From an uncultured Rickettsiales bacterium (lineage in GTDB: Bacteria > Pseudomonadota > Alphaproteobacteria > Rickettsiales > Midichloriaceae), in the NCBI GenBank assembly GCA_937996615.1, contig CALKVD010000046.1, positions 1-20,989 on the forward strand: a stretch of 20,989 bases of DNA. The letters run 5' to 3'. The notes beneath the pieces were generated by a model. That model worked only from the letters and a program-made list of their open reading frames with translations, did not search any database and was not told the DNA's origin. This document shows, in pieces, positions 7,632 through 17,114 of this stretch; the stretch's first letter is position 1; every line of letters begins with the position of its first letter. The translations under genes were made by a program, and so were the position numbers.

Positions 7632-9062
7632 ATGCCTGAAATCCGTCTTAAAGCTAATCAACTTTTTTCCACCTCACTGTTTAGACGGTTTTTATTAATT
7701 ATCATTATTCCGATTTGCATTCTACAAAGTATAACAGTATTCATGTTCTATCATCGCCACTGGTCTAGAGTGACTGACACAATGGTTGCAAACTTAGCAA
7801 GAGAACTAAACCTGATTATTGAATTTGATCAAAAATATGGTGAAAAAATTGCAACTACAGCAGGTAATGAACTTGGTTTTCATTTTCACCGTTCAGCTAA
7901 TAACACTGGTGAAGTGTCAAAATTATGGCAACTTATGGATACTAACGGTGATATATATGAAACACTAAAAAAAGAGCTGAAAACTGAGATTGTTGCTATA
8001 TATCTCTCTAATGATCAAAGAATGGTCAAATGTATTTTGCAAAAGCCACAGAATCAACATTTTTTGGTTGCAAGCTTTAGCACAAGGCGGATAGAAAGCA
8101 ATACAACATATATATTTGTTCTTTGGGTGATAGGAACAGCTTTGATCATGTTGATTGTCGCTACCATTTTCGTTAAAAATCAAGTAAAATCAATTCTTTC
8201 TCTGACTGACGTTGCACAAAAACTCAGCAGAGGAGAAATCATCAACCAATTCCAGCCATCGGGATCAAAAGAAATCAGAGCTGCAGGAATAGCTTTTTTA
8301 AGAATGAAAAATAAATTAGAACGAAATGTTAAAAACAAATTGGAATTTTTAGCCCATATATCTCACGATATGAGAACTCCAATCACCAGGATCAAGCTTT
8401 TACTTGAGATGATCAATTTATCTAATTTTGAAACCAGCAAAAAGCGTCTCGAAGATAATATCAAAGAAATAGAAAAAATGCTAAACAACTATTTGCATTT
8501 TTTCAAAGATGAAGGTAACGAGATGATAGTCGAGATCGATATTATTTCGTTTATGCAAAAATTATTATTTGACTTTAACGATCATCGAATACATTTTGAC
8601 TTTGAAATTGATATCAACAATCAAAGCAAAAAGTGGCTAAACAATCAGTCGTTAAAACAAAAAAAATCAACTAATTCAATTTCAATTAGAGCCAGATCCC
8701 AAGCGTTACGTCGAGCTATTAGTAATATTATTGATAACGCCAAGAAATTTGCTAATGAAAATATCAAAGTAAGTATCATAATGCTAGATACTATACTACG
8801 GATTCAAATTGAGGATGATGGCCCTGGAATGACGCAAAAACAACTAGAATCACTGAATAAAAACGACTATATTTCTGATTTAAACCCTAATAAACAAGGA
8901 TCAAGACAATTGGATAGAGAAAAACAAGGTTTTGGTTTAGGTTTGCCCATTTCCCGCAATATAATTCTGGGACATGGTGGAGAGATCAGTTTTCAAAATG
9001 AAAAAAATACAAGTGGATTATGTGTTATCATTGACCTACCTTTACCCACAACTAGCGTTTAG
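7632..9062 (+). CDS. Orphan sensor histidine kinase (EnvZ-like architecture)
   Basis: 476-residue inner-membrane two-component sensor. TM1 ~20-40, a periplasmic sensor of ~118 residues (41-158), TM2 ~159-181, then a HAMP-like linker (~182-235). The HisKA domain has the phosphoacceptor His245 in HISHDMRTPITR. The HATPase_c domain has an N-box (N365, N369 in SNIIDNAKKFA), a G1 box DDGPGM (395-400) and a G2 box GFGLGLPISR (433-442). All catalytic motifs are intact, so it should autophosphorylate and phosphorylate a response regulator. The overall plan and the SHDxRTPxTR H-box match the EnvZ/osmosensor group. No response-regulator gene lies next to it, so the partner is encoded elsewhere, as is common in Rickettsiales. 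Its last 11 bases overlap the 3' end of def on the other strand. Confidence 0.92.
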   Translation: MPEIRLKANQLFSTSLFRRFLLIIIIPICILQSITVFMFYHRHWSRVTDTMVANLARELNLIIEFDQKYGEKIATTAGNELGFHFHRSANNTGEVSKLWQLMDTNGDIYETLKKELKTEIVAIYLSNDQRMVKCILQKPQNQHFLVASFSTRRIESNTTYIFVLWVIGTALIMLIVATIFVKNQVKSILSLTDVAQKLSRGEIINQFQPSGSKEIRAAGIAFLRMKNKLERNVKNKLEFLAHISHDMRTPITRIKLLLEMINLSNFETSKKRLEDNIKEIEKMLNNYLHFFKDEGNEMIVEIDIISFMQKLLFDFNDHRIHFDFEIDINNQSKKWLNNQSLKQKKSTNSISIRARSQALRRAISNIIDNAKKFANENIKVSIIMLDTILRIQIEDDGPGMTQKQLESLNKNDYISDLNPNKQGSRQLDREKQGFGLGLPISRNIILGHGGEISFQNEKNTSGLCVIIDLPLPTTSV

Positions 9063-9639
9063 CTTTAAGCATTTTTTTGCGCAACACATCGCGCTTTAAT
9101 CTTGAAAGATGATCAATAAAAACAATACCATTAGAATGGTCTATTTCGTGCTGCACACACACCGAAAGTAGATTATGTCCAAATTCTTCTTCCCTTTCCT
9201 GACCCCAATAGTCTAAATATTTAACTTTAACCACACTAGGTCTTTCCACTTCAGAATCAATCCCTGGCAGTGACAAACACCCTTCACAATATTTTTGTTT
9301 TTCTTTTGAGGCCCAGGTTATTTCAGCATTAATCATAAATAGTGGTTGATTACCATGAAGCGGGATATGCATATCGCAACTGCTATCATCACATTTATGC
9401 CGGTGGGTTGTGGCTTGGTCAACGTCAATCACTATTACTTTACGCATAACCCCAACCTGAACCGCTGTTAGTCCTATACCATGGTAGTGGTACATGCTAT
9501 ATAGCATGTCTTCCATCAGCTTTTGGATTTCTGGGGTGACAATCTCTACGGACGCTGAAACTTGATGAAGCCTTGGATCCGGCTCGACAACCAAAGGTAG
9601 AATTTTGGCGGTATAATCAATTCTTTTTAATTTTTCCAT
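9052..9639 (-). CDS. def: Peptide deformylase with a His/Cys-rich insertion
   Basis: Removes the N-formyl group from new proteins in the cytoplasm using a divalent metal, usually Fe2+. All three family motifs are present: GIGLTAVQVG (54-63; usual GxGLAAxQ, so Ala is Thr58), EGCLSLPG with metal ligand Cys121, and HEIDHSNG with ligands His164/His168 and catalytic Glu165 (the residue after HExDH is Ser instead of the usual Leu). At 195 residues it is longer than the common ~170. The extra length lies mainly at ~76-97, which carries H79, H81, C83, C88, H91 and H95, a possible second metal site. The ATG at 9639 fits the conserved N-terminus. fmt, its frequent partner, is not adjacent. It converges on, and overlaps by 11 bases, the histidine kinase gene. 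Confidence 0.94.
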   Translation of the reverse strand: MEKLKRIDYTAKILPLVVEPDPRLHQVSASVEIVTPEIQKLMEDMLYSMYHYHGIGLTAVQVGVMRKVIVIDVDQATTHRHKCDDSSCDMHIPLHGNQPLFMINAEITWASKEKQKYCEGCLSLPGIDSEVERPSVVKVKYLDYWGQEREEEFGHNLLSVCVQHEIDHSNGIVFIDHLSRLKRDVLRKKMLKAKR

Positions 9640-9705
9640 TGCTTCTAGGTATTTAGAATATTTTACTTAATTTATATTTAAAATTATTTTTAATTCTGAG
9701 CTGTA

Positions 9706-9711
9706 ATTATA
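9706..9711 (-). promoter_or_regulatory. Candidate -10 box for def
   Basis: On the minus strand this reads TATAAT, 67 bases upstream of the def ATG, preceded by GGG. The hexamer 17 bases further upstream (TGGTAA) is a poor -35. The exact consensus and position between the divergent def and gyrA genes support it, but such hexamers are common in AT-rich DNA. Confidence 0.35.
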
Positions 9712-9877
9712 CCCTATTAGCAACACTTTTACCATAATTTTATTTTTAAATATTTTATTTCTAAGTACTTCCAGTATAAAATATATTGTGTATATATACA
9801 TATACTTTTTGCATTTTTCTCAGTTTGTATTAGAGTATTAAACAATAGCAAAATATAATTTATAAAATAAAATTACC

Positions 9878-12800
9878 TTGAATACAGAATTTAATAAAAA
9901 AAATCTTGTTGCTAACGCCACTGTTGAAACAGAAATGCAAAAGTCCTATCTTGACTATGCAATGAGCGTTATTGTTAGTAGGGCCCTACCGGACTGTAGA
10001 GATGGACTCAAGCCGGTCCATCGCAGAATCGTTTATGCGATGGGTGACACTGGCAATAACTACGACAAACCATATCGCAAATCTGCTAGAGTTGTCGGTG
10101 AAGTTATGGGTAAATATCACCCCCATGGTGATTCAGCGATATATTCCTCGCTTGCTCGGATGACACAACCATTTTCGCTTAAAGTTCCGTTACTAGATGG
10201 CCAGGGTAATTTCGGTTCTGTTGATGGCGATGAACCTGCCCAAATGCGTTATACCGAAGTTAGGCTAGCAAAGGTTTCTAACCATGGACTATTAGCTGAT
10301 ATCGAAAAGGATACGGTAGACTTTAACGATAACTATGACAGCTCAGAAAAAGAACCTTCAGTACTACCAGCAAGGTTTCCGAATCTACTCGTCAATGGCG
10401 CCAACGGAATTGCAGTTGGAATGGCAACGAATATCCCAACATTTAATCTAGGAGAAGTGATAGACGCCTGTTGTGCATATTTGGACAATGAACAAATCAC
10501 AATGCAGGAAATACTAGAATATTTGCCAGGACCAGACTTTCCAACTGGTGGGGAAATCTTAGGCCACGAACGAATCAAAAATGCTATGATGACCGGTCAT
10601 GGCGGCATCATAATGCGCGGCAGCGTTAAACTTGATGCAAAAAATCGAGTCATAACAATTACCGATTTACCCTATCAAGTTAATAAATCAGATTTAGTAC
10701 GCAACATCGAGCTTCTAGGACGCGATAAAATTATTGACGGAATAAGCGAAGTCAGAGATGAAAGTAATAAACTAGGGATAAGTATCATAATTGAGCTGAA
10801 AAAAGAAGCTGAAGCTGAAGTTGTCTTGAACCAAATATATAAAAACACTCAGCTTGAAACTTCTTTTGGAATGAATATGTTGGCGTTGCACGAAGGCCAA
10901 CCAAAAGTGATGAACTGCCTGTTCGTCATTTCCGCTTTTATCAAATTTCGTGAAGAAGTTATTATACGTCGTACCAGCTATTTACTACGCAAAGCTCAAG
11001 ATAGATCCCATATCTTAGTTGGATTACTGATTGCGATTCAAAATATAGATGAAATAGTTGCGTTAATCAAAAGCTCAAATGACTCGCAAGACGCCAAAAC
11101 AAAACTATGCTCACTTTGGTGGAATGCAGATTCAGCTTTGAAAATAATGATCCTCATTAACGATAGCCGTAATCTACTACAAGATCAAAAATCACGCCTA
11201 ACCCCAGAACAAGCTCAGGCAATTCTCGACATGCGCCTCCATCGGCTTACTGGACTAGAAAGTAGCAAAATCGTTAGTGAATTGGAACAATTAGTCAAAG
11301 AAATTCAGGAATATATGCAAATTCTTGAGTTGAGAGAAGTTTTGCTCAACGTTATTCGCAAAGAGTTGATCGAGATCAAAGAAAATTTTGCCACACCACG
11401 CAGAACAGCAATTGTTCATAGTAAATATGATATAGCAGACGAAGACCTGATCCCACAAGAAGACATGGTAGTGATTGTCACAAGAGGAGGATATATCAAA
11501 CGAACTCACCTCTCGCAATATCGCGAACAAAAACGCGGCGGCAGAGGCAAAAGCAGCATAACGACTCACGAAGACGACGCAGTTACCGACCTAATGATCG
11601 CCACAACTCATCATTACATTTTATTTTTCTCTGATAAAGGTAAAGTTTACAGACTAAAAGTCTACAAACTCCCACTAGGAACTGCGCAAAGCAAAGGACG
11701 AGCGATGGTCAATCTATTACCACTAGCTGATGGAGAAAAAATTACCAGCATAATGACTCTTGGCTCCGAAGATTTTGCCATTCATAAAAATGAACAAGGA
11801 GAAGTAATCCATGACGAAAAAACAAAATACCTGATCTTTGCCACCTCCAACGGAAGCGCTAGACGCAACTTAATCAGCGATTTTAGTAATATCCCAACCA
11901 ATGGGAAAATTGCGATTCGTCTCGAGAATGATAAATTAATCGGAGTTGCTCTCTGCAATCAGCGGGATCATATTTTACTAGCAACAAAGCAAGGCAAAGC
12001 AATACGATTCCCTGTCAGTGCTATTCGTGTTTTTAGAGGCCGCACATCAAACGGAGTCCGAGCTGTCCGCTTGTCTCGCAATAACGATTCGGTAATATCG
12101 CTCTCAATTCTCTGGGGCCGAGAAGTTGCTTCCGAAGTTCGCGATTCCTATCTCAAAATTCCGGTTGAAGAACGAATCAAACTTTCCTATAAGCTAAGAA
12201 CTGATCAAACTGAAAAAGCTGAACTATTTGTAGCTAAACTTGCACAGAAATTGGAAAATATTGTAATGCAAAGTGTTTTACCTGTAGCAACCGAAAGCAG
12301 ATTGGCACCTTTAGACATAGCAACTGTAATTGAACTAGCAAAACACGAACAATTTATTCTTACCGTCACTAGCAAAGGCTTTGGTAAAAAAACCTCAGCA
12401 TATGAATATCGAGTTACAGGACGAGGCGGACAAGGAGTTAGCAACGTTGAGCTTACTAGCCGCAACGGTGAAGTAGTTGCAGCCTTCCCCGTCCAACGCG
12501 ATGATGCTATTATGGTAGTAACTGATAATGGTACTATGATCAGAATATCAGTCAAAAATATTCGCATAACTGGCAGGGGAGCAATCGGAGTTAAAGTTAT
12601 TGATGTTCAAGGCAAAGATTCGGTCAGCTCAATCAGCAAAGTTGTTGAAACAGATAAAAATCCTGAAGATGATGATAATGACGATGAAAATTTGGAAACA
12701 AAAAATAATAATGCATCAAACTGCAGCTATAATGAAAACGATATTATAATTGAAAACACTGTGGATCCCGATTCACCTGATCTAAACATCAAATCATCAA

Positions 12801-12883
12801 ACGATATAGAAGCTTCTGAATATGATGATTTTAGCAGAGACGATTCAGATCTAGAAAGAAGCAATGAAGATCCTGAAATATAA
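9878..12883 (+). CDS. gyrA: DNA gyrase subunit A
   Basis: A2B2 DNA gyrase introduces negative supercoils; GyrA carries the cleavage-religation tyrosine and the DNA-wrapping C-terminal domain. Tyr125 in AQMRYTEVRLAK is the catalytic residue. The quinolone region reads HPHGDSAIYSSLARMTQ (81-97): Ser86 matches E. coli Ser83 but Ser90 stands where E. coli has Asp87. The GyrA box QKRGGRG is at 551-557 and distinguishes it from ParC. A ~80-residue insertion (about 740-825) splits the C-terminal propeller, as in other alphaproteobacterial GyrA. From ~921 the protein ends in an ~80-residue Asp/Glu/Asn-rich tail, giving 1001 residues against ~875-915 usual; the E. coli acidic tail tunes DNA wrapping. 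An in-frame stop at 9863-9865 leaves the TTG at 9878 as the best start, since the first ATG is codon 20. Confidence 0.97.
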   Translation: MNTEFNKKNLVANATVETEMQKSYLDYAMSVIVSRALPDCRDGLKPVHRRIVYAMGDTGNNYDKPYRKSARVVGEVMGKYHPHGDSAIYSSLARMTQPFSLKVPLLDGQGNFGSVDGDEPAQMRYTEVRLAKVSNHGLLADIEKDTVDFNDNYDSSEKEPSVLPARFPNLLVNGANGIAVGMATNIPTFNLGEVIDACCAYLDNEQITMQEILEYLPGPDFPTGGEILGHERIKNAMMTGHGGIIMRGSVKLDAKNRVITITDLPYQVNKSDLVRNIELLGRDKIIDGISEVRDESNKLGISIIIELKKEAEAEVVLNQIYKNTQLETSFGMNMLALHEGQPKVMNCLFVISAFIKFREEVIIRRTSYLLRKAQDRSHILVGLLIAIQNIDEIVALIKSSNDSQDAKTKLCSLWWNADSALKIMILINDSRNLLQDQKSRLTPEQAQAILDMRLHRLTGLESSKIVSELEQLVKEIQEYMQILELREVLLNVIRKELIEIKENFATPRRTAIVHSKYDIADEDLIPQEDMVVIVTRGGYIKRTHLSQYREQKRGGRGKSSITTHEDDAVTDLMIATTHHYILFFSDKGKVYRLKVYKLPLGTAQSKGRAMVNLLPLADGEKITSIMTLGSEDFAIHKNEQGEVIHDEKTKYLIFATSNGSARRNLISDFSNIPTNGKIAIRLENDKLIGVALCNQRDHILLATKQGKAIRFPVSAIRVFRGRTSNGVRAVRLSRNNDSVISLSILWGREVASEVRDSYLKIPVEERIKLSYKLRTDQTEKAELFVAKLAQKLENIVMQSVLPVATESRLAPLDIATVIELAKHEQFILTVTSKGFGKKTSAYEYRVTGRGGQGVSNVELTSRNGEVVAAFPVQRDDAIMVVTDNGTMIRISVKNIRITGRGAIGVKVIDVQGKDSVSSISKVVETDKNPEDDDNDDENLETKNNNASNCSYNENDIIIENTVDPDSPDLNIKSSNDIEASEYDDFSRDDSDLERSNEDPEI

Positions 12884-12990
12884 CTATACTAAAATATAAA
12901 ATCTTCAGACTAAATGATCTTCTAAAAAATAATAAATAACATATTATAAAATTATTATAAACTTAATTTAATTAAAACATAATCATTTTT

Positions 12991-14307
12991 ATGCAACGAA
13001 TATACTTAATTCTGCTTATACTATTCGCAGCAACTGCATCTAACTCTGCCGCCCTAGTACGCCTAGACGTTAGTCGCGGCAATATTGAACCGATACCTAT
13101 TGCAATCCAAGATTTTGAAGCTGTCAATCCAAACGCAAAAGAAATCAGTGAATCCATAACCCAAATTGTAACCTATAATCTAGAATTTGCTGGCCTATGT
13201 CGCCGAATTGATCCAACCGCCGCTCTCGAAAAAGCAACGTTCGATGTTCAACCAAGATTCAGCAATTGGCGTAAGATTAACGCCACCATCTTACTTGTTG
13301 GGAAAGTCGAAGTACTACCAGAACAAAATATCGTTAACGTCAAATTTAGAATATGGGACCCCTATGGCGAACAGCAAGTTGACGCCCTTTCCTATCAGAT
13401 TAAATACTCGAACTGGCGCCGCCTCGGACATAAAATTTCAGATCGAATATATCAACGTCTAACCGGCGAAGAAGGATATTTTGATTCACGTGTTGTGTTT
13501 GTCGCCGAAAGCGGAAATGCACGCAATCGAATTAAACGCCTGGCTATAATGGATCAAGATAGTCAAAATTTTCGCTATCTAACCGACGGCAAACAATTAG
13601 TTTTGACCCCAAGATTTGATTCACAAAGCCAACGCATAACCTATATGTCATATCGAAACCGAGAGCCACAAGTCTTCGTTTTAGATTTAAATACTGGACT
13701 GTCTCAGTTGATTGGAAAATTTCCAGGAATGTCATTTGCTCCAAGATTCGCTCCAGACGGACAAAACTTAGTTCTATCATTTGCAAAAGGTGGCTCAACT
13801 TCTATCTATGAAATCAATATCAGAACGAACGAACGCAAAAAATTAACCAACGATTTTGGAACTATTAGCACCTCCCCTTCCTATTCTCCAGATGGCAGCA
13901 AAATAGTCTTCAGCTCTGACCGAGGAGGATCGCAACAGTTATATATAATGAATCGAGATGGCAGCGACGTCAAACGAATTAGCTTTGGCCAAGGAAGCTA
14001 TGCAACTCCTGTCTGGTCACCTCGCGGAGATTATATTGCCTTCACTAAACCTAATGGTGGTGGAGGAAATTTTTATATAGGAATTATTCAACCCGATGGT
14101 AATGGCGAAAGGCTTTTGGCTTCAAGTTGGTTAGCAGAAGGTCCAACCTGGTCTTCGAATGGCCGTGTTATTATGTTCTACAAACAAACGTCCCCCGGAG
14201 CCTCAAGCCAGTTATATGCAGTTGACGTCACTGGATATGGTGAAAGAGCTATCTCTACAGTGACAGCAGGATCAGATCCAGCATGGTCACCTCTTCTACG
14301 CCATTAA
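12991..14307 (+). CDS. tolB: Tol-Pal system periplasmic protein TolB
   Basis: 438 residues, the usual TolB length. A signal peptide (core LILLILFAATA) is cleaved after Ala20 (SNSA-ALVRLD). The N-terminal alpha/beta domain (~21-155) is followed by a six-bladed beta-propeller with PD40/WD40-like repeats: LTPRFDSQSQRITYMSYR, APRFAPDGQNLVLSF, SPSYSPDGSKIVFSSDRGG, TPVWSPRGDYIAFTKP, GPTWSSNGRVIMFY and the terminal DPAWSPLL. TolB binds Pal and other outer-membrane partners while its N-terminus contacts TolA, helping the outer membrane constrict at division. The usual tolQRAB-pal-cpoB cluster is broken up: cpoB lies 7.5 kb upstream and neither pal nor tolA is in the window. It follows gyrA by 107 bases with no obvious terminator between them. 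Confidence 0.96.
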   Translation: MQRIYLILLILFAATASNSAALVRLDVSRGNIEPIPIAIQDFEAVNPNAKEISESITQIVTYNLEFAGLCRRIDPTAALEKATFDVQPRFSNWRKINATILLVGKVEVLPEQNIVNVKFRIWDPYGEQQVDALSYQIKYSNWRRLGHKISDRIYQRLTGEEGYFDSRVVFVAESGNARNRIKRLAIMDQDSQNFRYLTDGKQLVLTPRFDSQSQRITYMSYRNREPQVFVLDLNTGLSQLIGKFPGMSFAPRFAPDGQNLVLSFAKGGSTSIYEINIRTNERKKLTNDFGTISTSPSYSPDGSKIVFSSDRGGSQQLYIMNRDGSDVKRISFGQGSYATPVWSPRGDYIAFTKPNGGGGNFYIGIIQPDGNGERLLASSWLAEGPTWSSNGRVIMFYKQTSPGASSQLYAVDVTGYGERAISTVTAGSDPAWSPLLRH

Positions 14308-14517
14308 AAATTGATAGTTGCTTATGATAGAATTTGTGATGAAATAGTAAAGCACGACAGCACTATGATAGCTCATTTGCTATGTTTAAGATCAATGGAT
14401 AACAGCCATTAAAAAACCCACATCGCAACAATATTTAAAAATTCAATTTATTTTAAAAAATCGTAGATATTTACAAAAGCCAGAGAATATTTTAAAACTT
14501 TAACTTTCTCATCAATA

Positions 14518-17028
14518 ATGTTTGAATACTTTAAAAAAAATCAAAAACAAAGCCTAGAAAAACAACCCGAGAGACGCTTCACGATGCTAAGATTTTTTTG
14601 GCATGCATTTATATGCTGCGCGTTTCTTAGCGTAATAGTCACTACTGTAGGATTTTTATATTTTGCTTCTGACCTACCAAACTATAAACAACTCGCCCAA
14701 TATGATCCACCAACAACGACCCATGTCTATACCCAAAAAGGATTGCTAGTAGCTGAATATGCAAAAGAAAAACGTATATTTATCAAATACAACGATATAC
14801 CGCAACTCGTTATAGACGCCTTTTTAGCAGCTGAAGATAAAAACTTTTTTGCTCATCAAGGTTTAGATTTTCTTAGTATATTACGTGCGGGAGTTCAAAG
14901 TATAATGAATCTCAAGAATAATAAACGAGCTGTTGGTGCTTCAACCATAACCCAACAGGTGGTCAGAAATTTCTTACTCAACAATGAAAGAGAGCTAACC
15001 CGTAAAATACGCGAAGCTATTCTCGCCTATCGGATTAGCAAGGTTTATAGCAAGGAACAAATTCTAGAGCTATACCTAAATCAAATATTTCTGGGGCATA
15101 ATTCATATGGTATCGTAGCAGCAGCTCGCAACTATTTTGGCAAAGAACTAAATGATTTAACCGCAGCAGAATCTGCTATGCTCGCCGCCCTTCCGAAAGC
15201 TCCTTCAACAATTAACCCGTTTACTTATCCAGATAGAGCGAAATCAAGAAGAAATTGGGTTATCAAACGAATGGTAAATGATGGATTTATTAGAGAAGCA
15301 ATTGGTACAGCAGCAATCCTTGAACCAATTAAATTAAAAAGTATTCAGAAAACAGAATCAGCAGATACGAAAGAGTTTTATCTAGAAGCAGTGCGACAGG
15401 AATTAATCAAACTTCTAGGTGAGGAACGTCTCTATTCTAGCGGCTTGACTGTTATTATCAATATGGACGAAGAAATTCAAAAAAAAGCTACCGAAACTTT
15501 TATAGCAGGCTTGAACAAATATGATCGAAGACATGGATGGCGGGGCCCACTAACTCGGTTAGTAACCGTTGACGATTGGCAGCAAAAACTACAAGAAGTT
15601 AGCAAACCAGTAGATATAATGCCATATCAACAACTAGCGGTTGTATTAAAGGTCACCCCAACAAATGCTACTATTGGTCTTGAAAATGGTACTGAAAGCA
15701 ATATCCCCCTCACCTCAGTCCTTTGGGCAAGAAAAAATCTAAAAGAACAAAAAATTGGCCCAATAATCAAAAAAGTTTCAGAAGTTCTCCAAAAAGGTGA
15801 TGTAATTTTGGTCAAACTGTCACCAAACCAACCATCTGCCAAAACTGCAACATTAGAACAAAAAGCAACCACTAATCAGAATTTTATCCTAGAACAAATA
15901 CCAAATGCTAATGGCGCCGTGGTAGTTATCGAACCATATACCAACCGCGTTCTAGCATTAGTAGGAGGGTATTCATTCGCAAATAGTAAATTTAATCGAG
16001 CAACCCAAGCAAAACGCCAACCAGGCTCAGCATTTAAACCATTTGTTTATCTTACTGGTCTTGAAAATGGCTTCACCACCGAAACAATAGTCAGCGATTC
16101 AGCTATATCAGTCAATCTTGGAAATGGAGCTGAAAACTGGCAACCAAAAAACGCTAAAAAAACTTTTCTTGGAGACATAACATTGACGACCGCTTTAATA
16201 AAATCGAGTAATATGTGTACCATCAGAATGACACTAGCAGTAGGAATTCCAAGAGTCATTCAAACTGCTAAAAAACTGGGTATATACCAAGATAATTTGA
16301 CTAATTATACTATCGCATCGGCCCTAGGTTCTTTCGAAACCACACCCCTAAATCTAACCAATGCTTATAATACAATCGTAAGTAAGGGTTATTATGGTGA
16401 GCCAAAGTTGATCCAGGCAGTCTATAGCAAAGAAGGGGAAATTTTATATACCGATTCTGATATTAATTGCCAAGGATGTGATTTTTTTCACTCCGACTCT
16501 ACCCCGCCAAATATAATAATTCACCGAACTAAAGCAATCAACGAAGATGCTCAAACCCAGATAACACAAATGCTCCAAGCATCTGGCGCAACCAGCTTAA
16601 TCAAAAGCGGTATTAAAAGACCAGATATACAAATTGCAGGAAAAACTGGAACAACTAATAATGTCAATGACTCTTGGTTTGTAGGATTTACTCCTAGCTA
16701 TACTATAGGGGTTTATGTCGGGTTTGATTCTCCAAGAACTTTGGGATTGACAGAATGGGGATCTACGATTGCAATGCCAATTTTTGCAAATTTAGTTGAT
16801 CAAATTATTCCGTTAAATAGCAATGATAATGATTTTTTCAAAATCCCAAACAAAATTATCTTACAAGAAAAAGAGGGGATTTTTGATGCATTATACTATA
16901 ACTCCCAAGATAACTTTGATCCAATACAGCCAGATAAATTGCTAGATAAGTATCATCCAATCTCAAATCAAGACATTGAAGAAATGCCTTGGCTAGCTGA
17001 ATCGCAAAGAGCAGAGGATAATGACTAA
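14518..17028 (+). CDS. mrcA: Class A penicillin-binding protein (PBP1A type)
   Basis: Bifunctional peptidoglycan synthase anchored in the inner membrane. A single TM helix at ~24-50 follows a short basic cytoplasmic tail. The glycosyltransferase 51 domain shows EDKNFFAHQG with catalytic Glu106, GASTITQQ (140-147), RKIREAILAYRISKVYSK and ELYLNQIFLG. An OB-like linker precedes the transpeptidase domain with SxxK (GSAFKP: Ser504, Lys507), SSN (563-565) and KTGTT (709-713). All catalytic residues are present, so both activities should work; this argues the organism keeps a peptidoglycan wall. 836 residues is normal for PBP1A. The ~60-residue tail after the enzyme domain is acidic and ends in EEMPWLAESQ plus seven residues, a motif echoed in the next gene. 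A 210-base non-coding gap precedes it. Confidence 0.96.
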   Translation: MFEYFKKNQKQSLEKQPERRFTMLRFFWHAFICCAFLSVIVTTVGFLYFASDLPNYKQLAQYDPPTTTHVYTQKGLLVAEYAKEKRIFIKYNDIPQLVIDAFLAAEDKNFFAHQGLDFLSILRAGVQSIMNLKNNKRAVGASTITQQVVRNFLLNNERELTRKIREAILAYRISKVYSKEQILELYLNQIFLGHNSYGIVAAARNYFGKELNDLTAAESAMLAALPKAPSTINPFTYPDRAKSRRNWVIKRMVNDGFIREAIGTAAILEPIKLKSIQKTESADTKEFYLEAVRQELIKLLGEERLYSSGLTVIINMDEEIQKKATETFIAGLNKYDRRHGWRGPLTRLVTVDDWQQKLQEVSKPVDIMPYQQLAVVLKVTPTNATIGLENGTESNIPLTSVLWARKNLKEQKIGPIIKKVSEVLQKGDVILVKLSPNQPSAKTATLEQKATTNQNFILEQIPNANGAVVVIEPYTNRVLALVGGYSFANSKFNRATQAKRQPGSAFKPFVYLTGLENGFTTETIVSDSAISVNLGNGAENWQPKNAKKTFLGDITLTTALIKSSNMCTIRMTLAVGIPRVIQTAKKLGIYQDNLTNYTIASALGSFETTPLNLTNAYNTIVSKGYYGEPKLIQAVYSKEGEILYTDSDINCQGCDFFHSDSTPPNIIIHRTKAINEDAQTQITQMLQASGATSLIKSGIKRPDIQIAGKTGTTNNVNDSWFVGFTPSYTIGVYVGFDSPRTLGLTEWGSTIAMPIFANLVDQIIPLNSNDNDFFKIPNKIILQEKEGIFDALYYNSQDNFDPIQPDKLLDKYHPISNQDIEEMPWLAESQRAEDND

Positions 17029-17114
17029 AAATGTAAATACAATAATATGTTGTATTTATATTACATTATCTATACAATAAGAAGCAAATTATATTGATTA
17101 GCTGTTTTATTAAT

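Noticed and set aside
9492..9509. 18-base perfect palindrome ACATGCTATATAGCATGT
   Set aside because: It lies in def and encodes a conserved part of the protein (DMLYSMY), so codon content explains it better than a regulatory site.
9878..12883. ParC instead of GyrA
   Set aside because: The GyrA box (QKRGGRG) and full C-terminal propeller with the alphaproteobacterial insertion fit GyrA.
14137..14160. TolB SSWLAEGPTW as a third copy of the PWLAE motif
   Set aside because: It lacks the Pro and the S/T-Q end and belongs to a normal TolB propeller blade.
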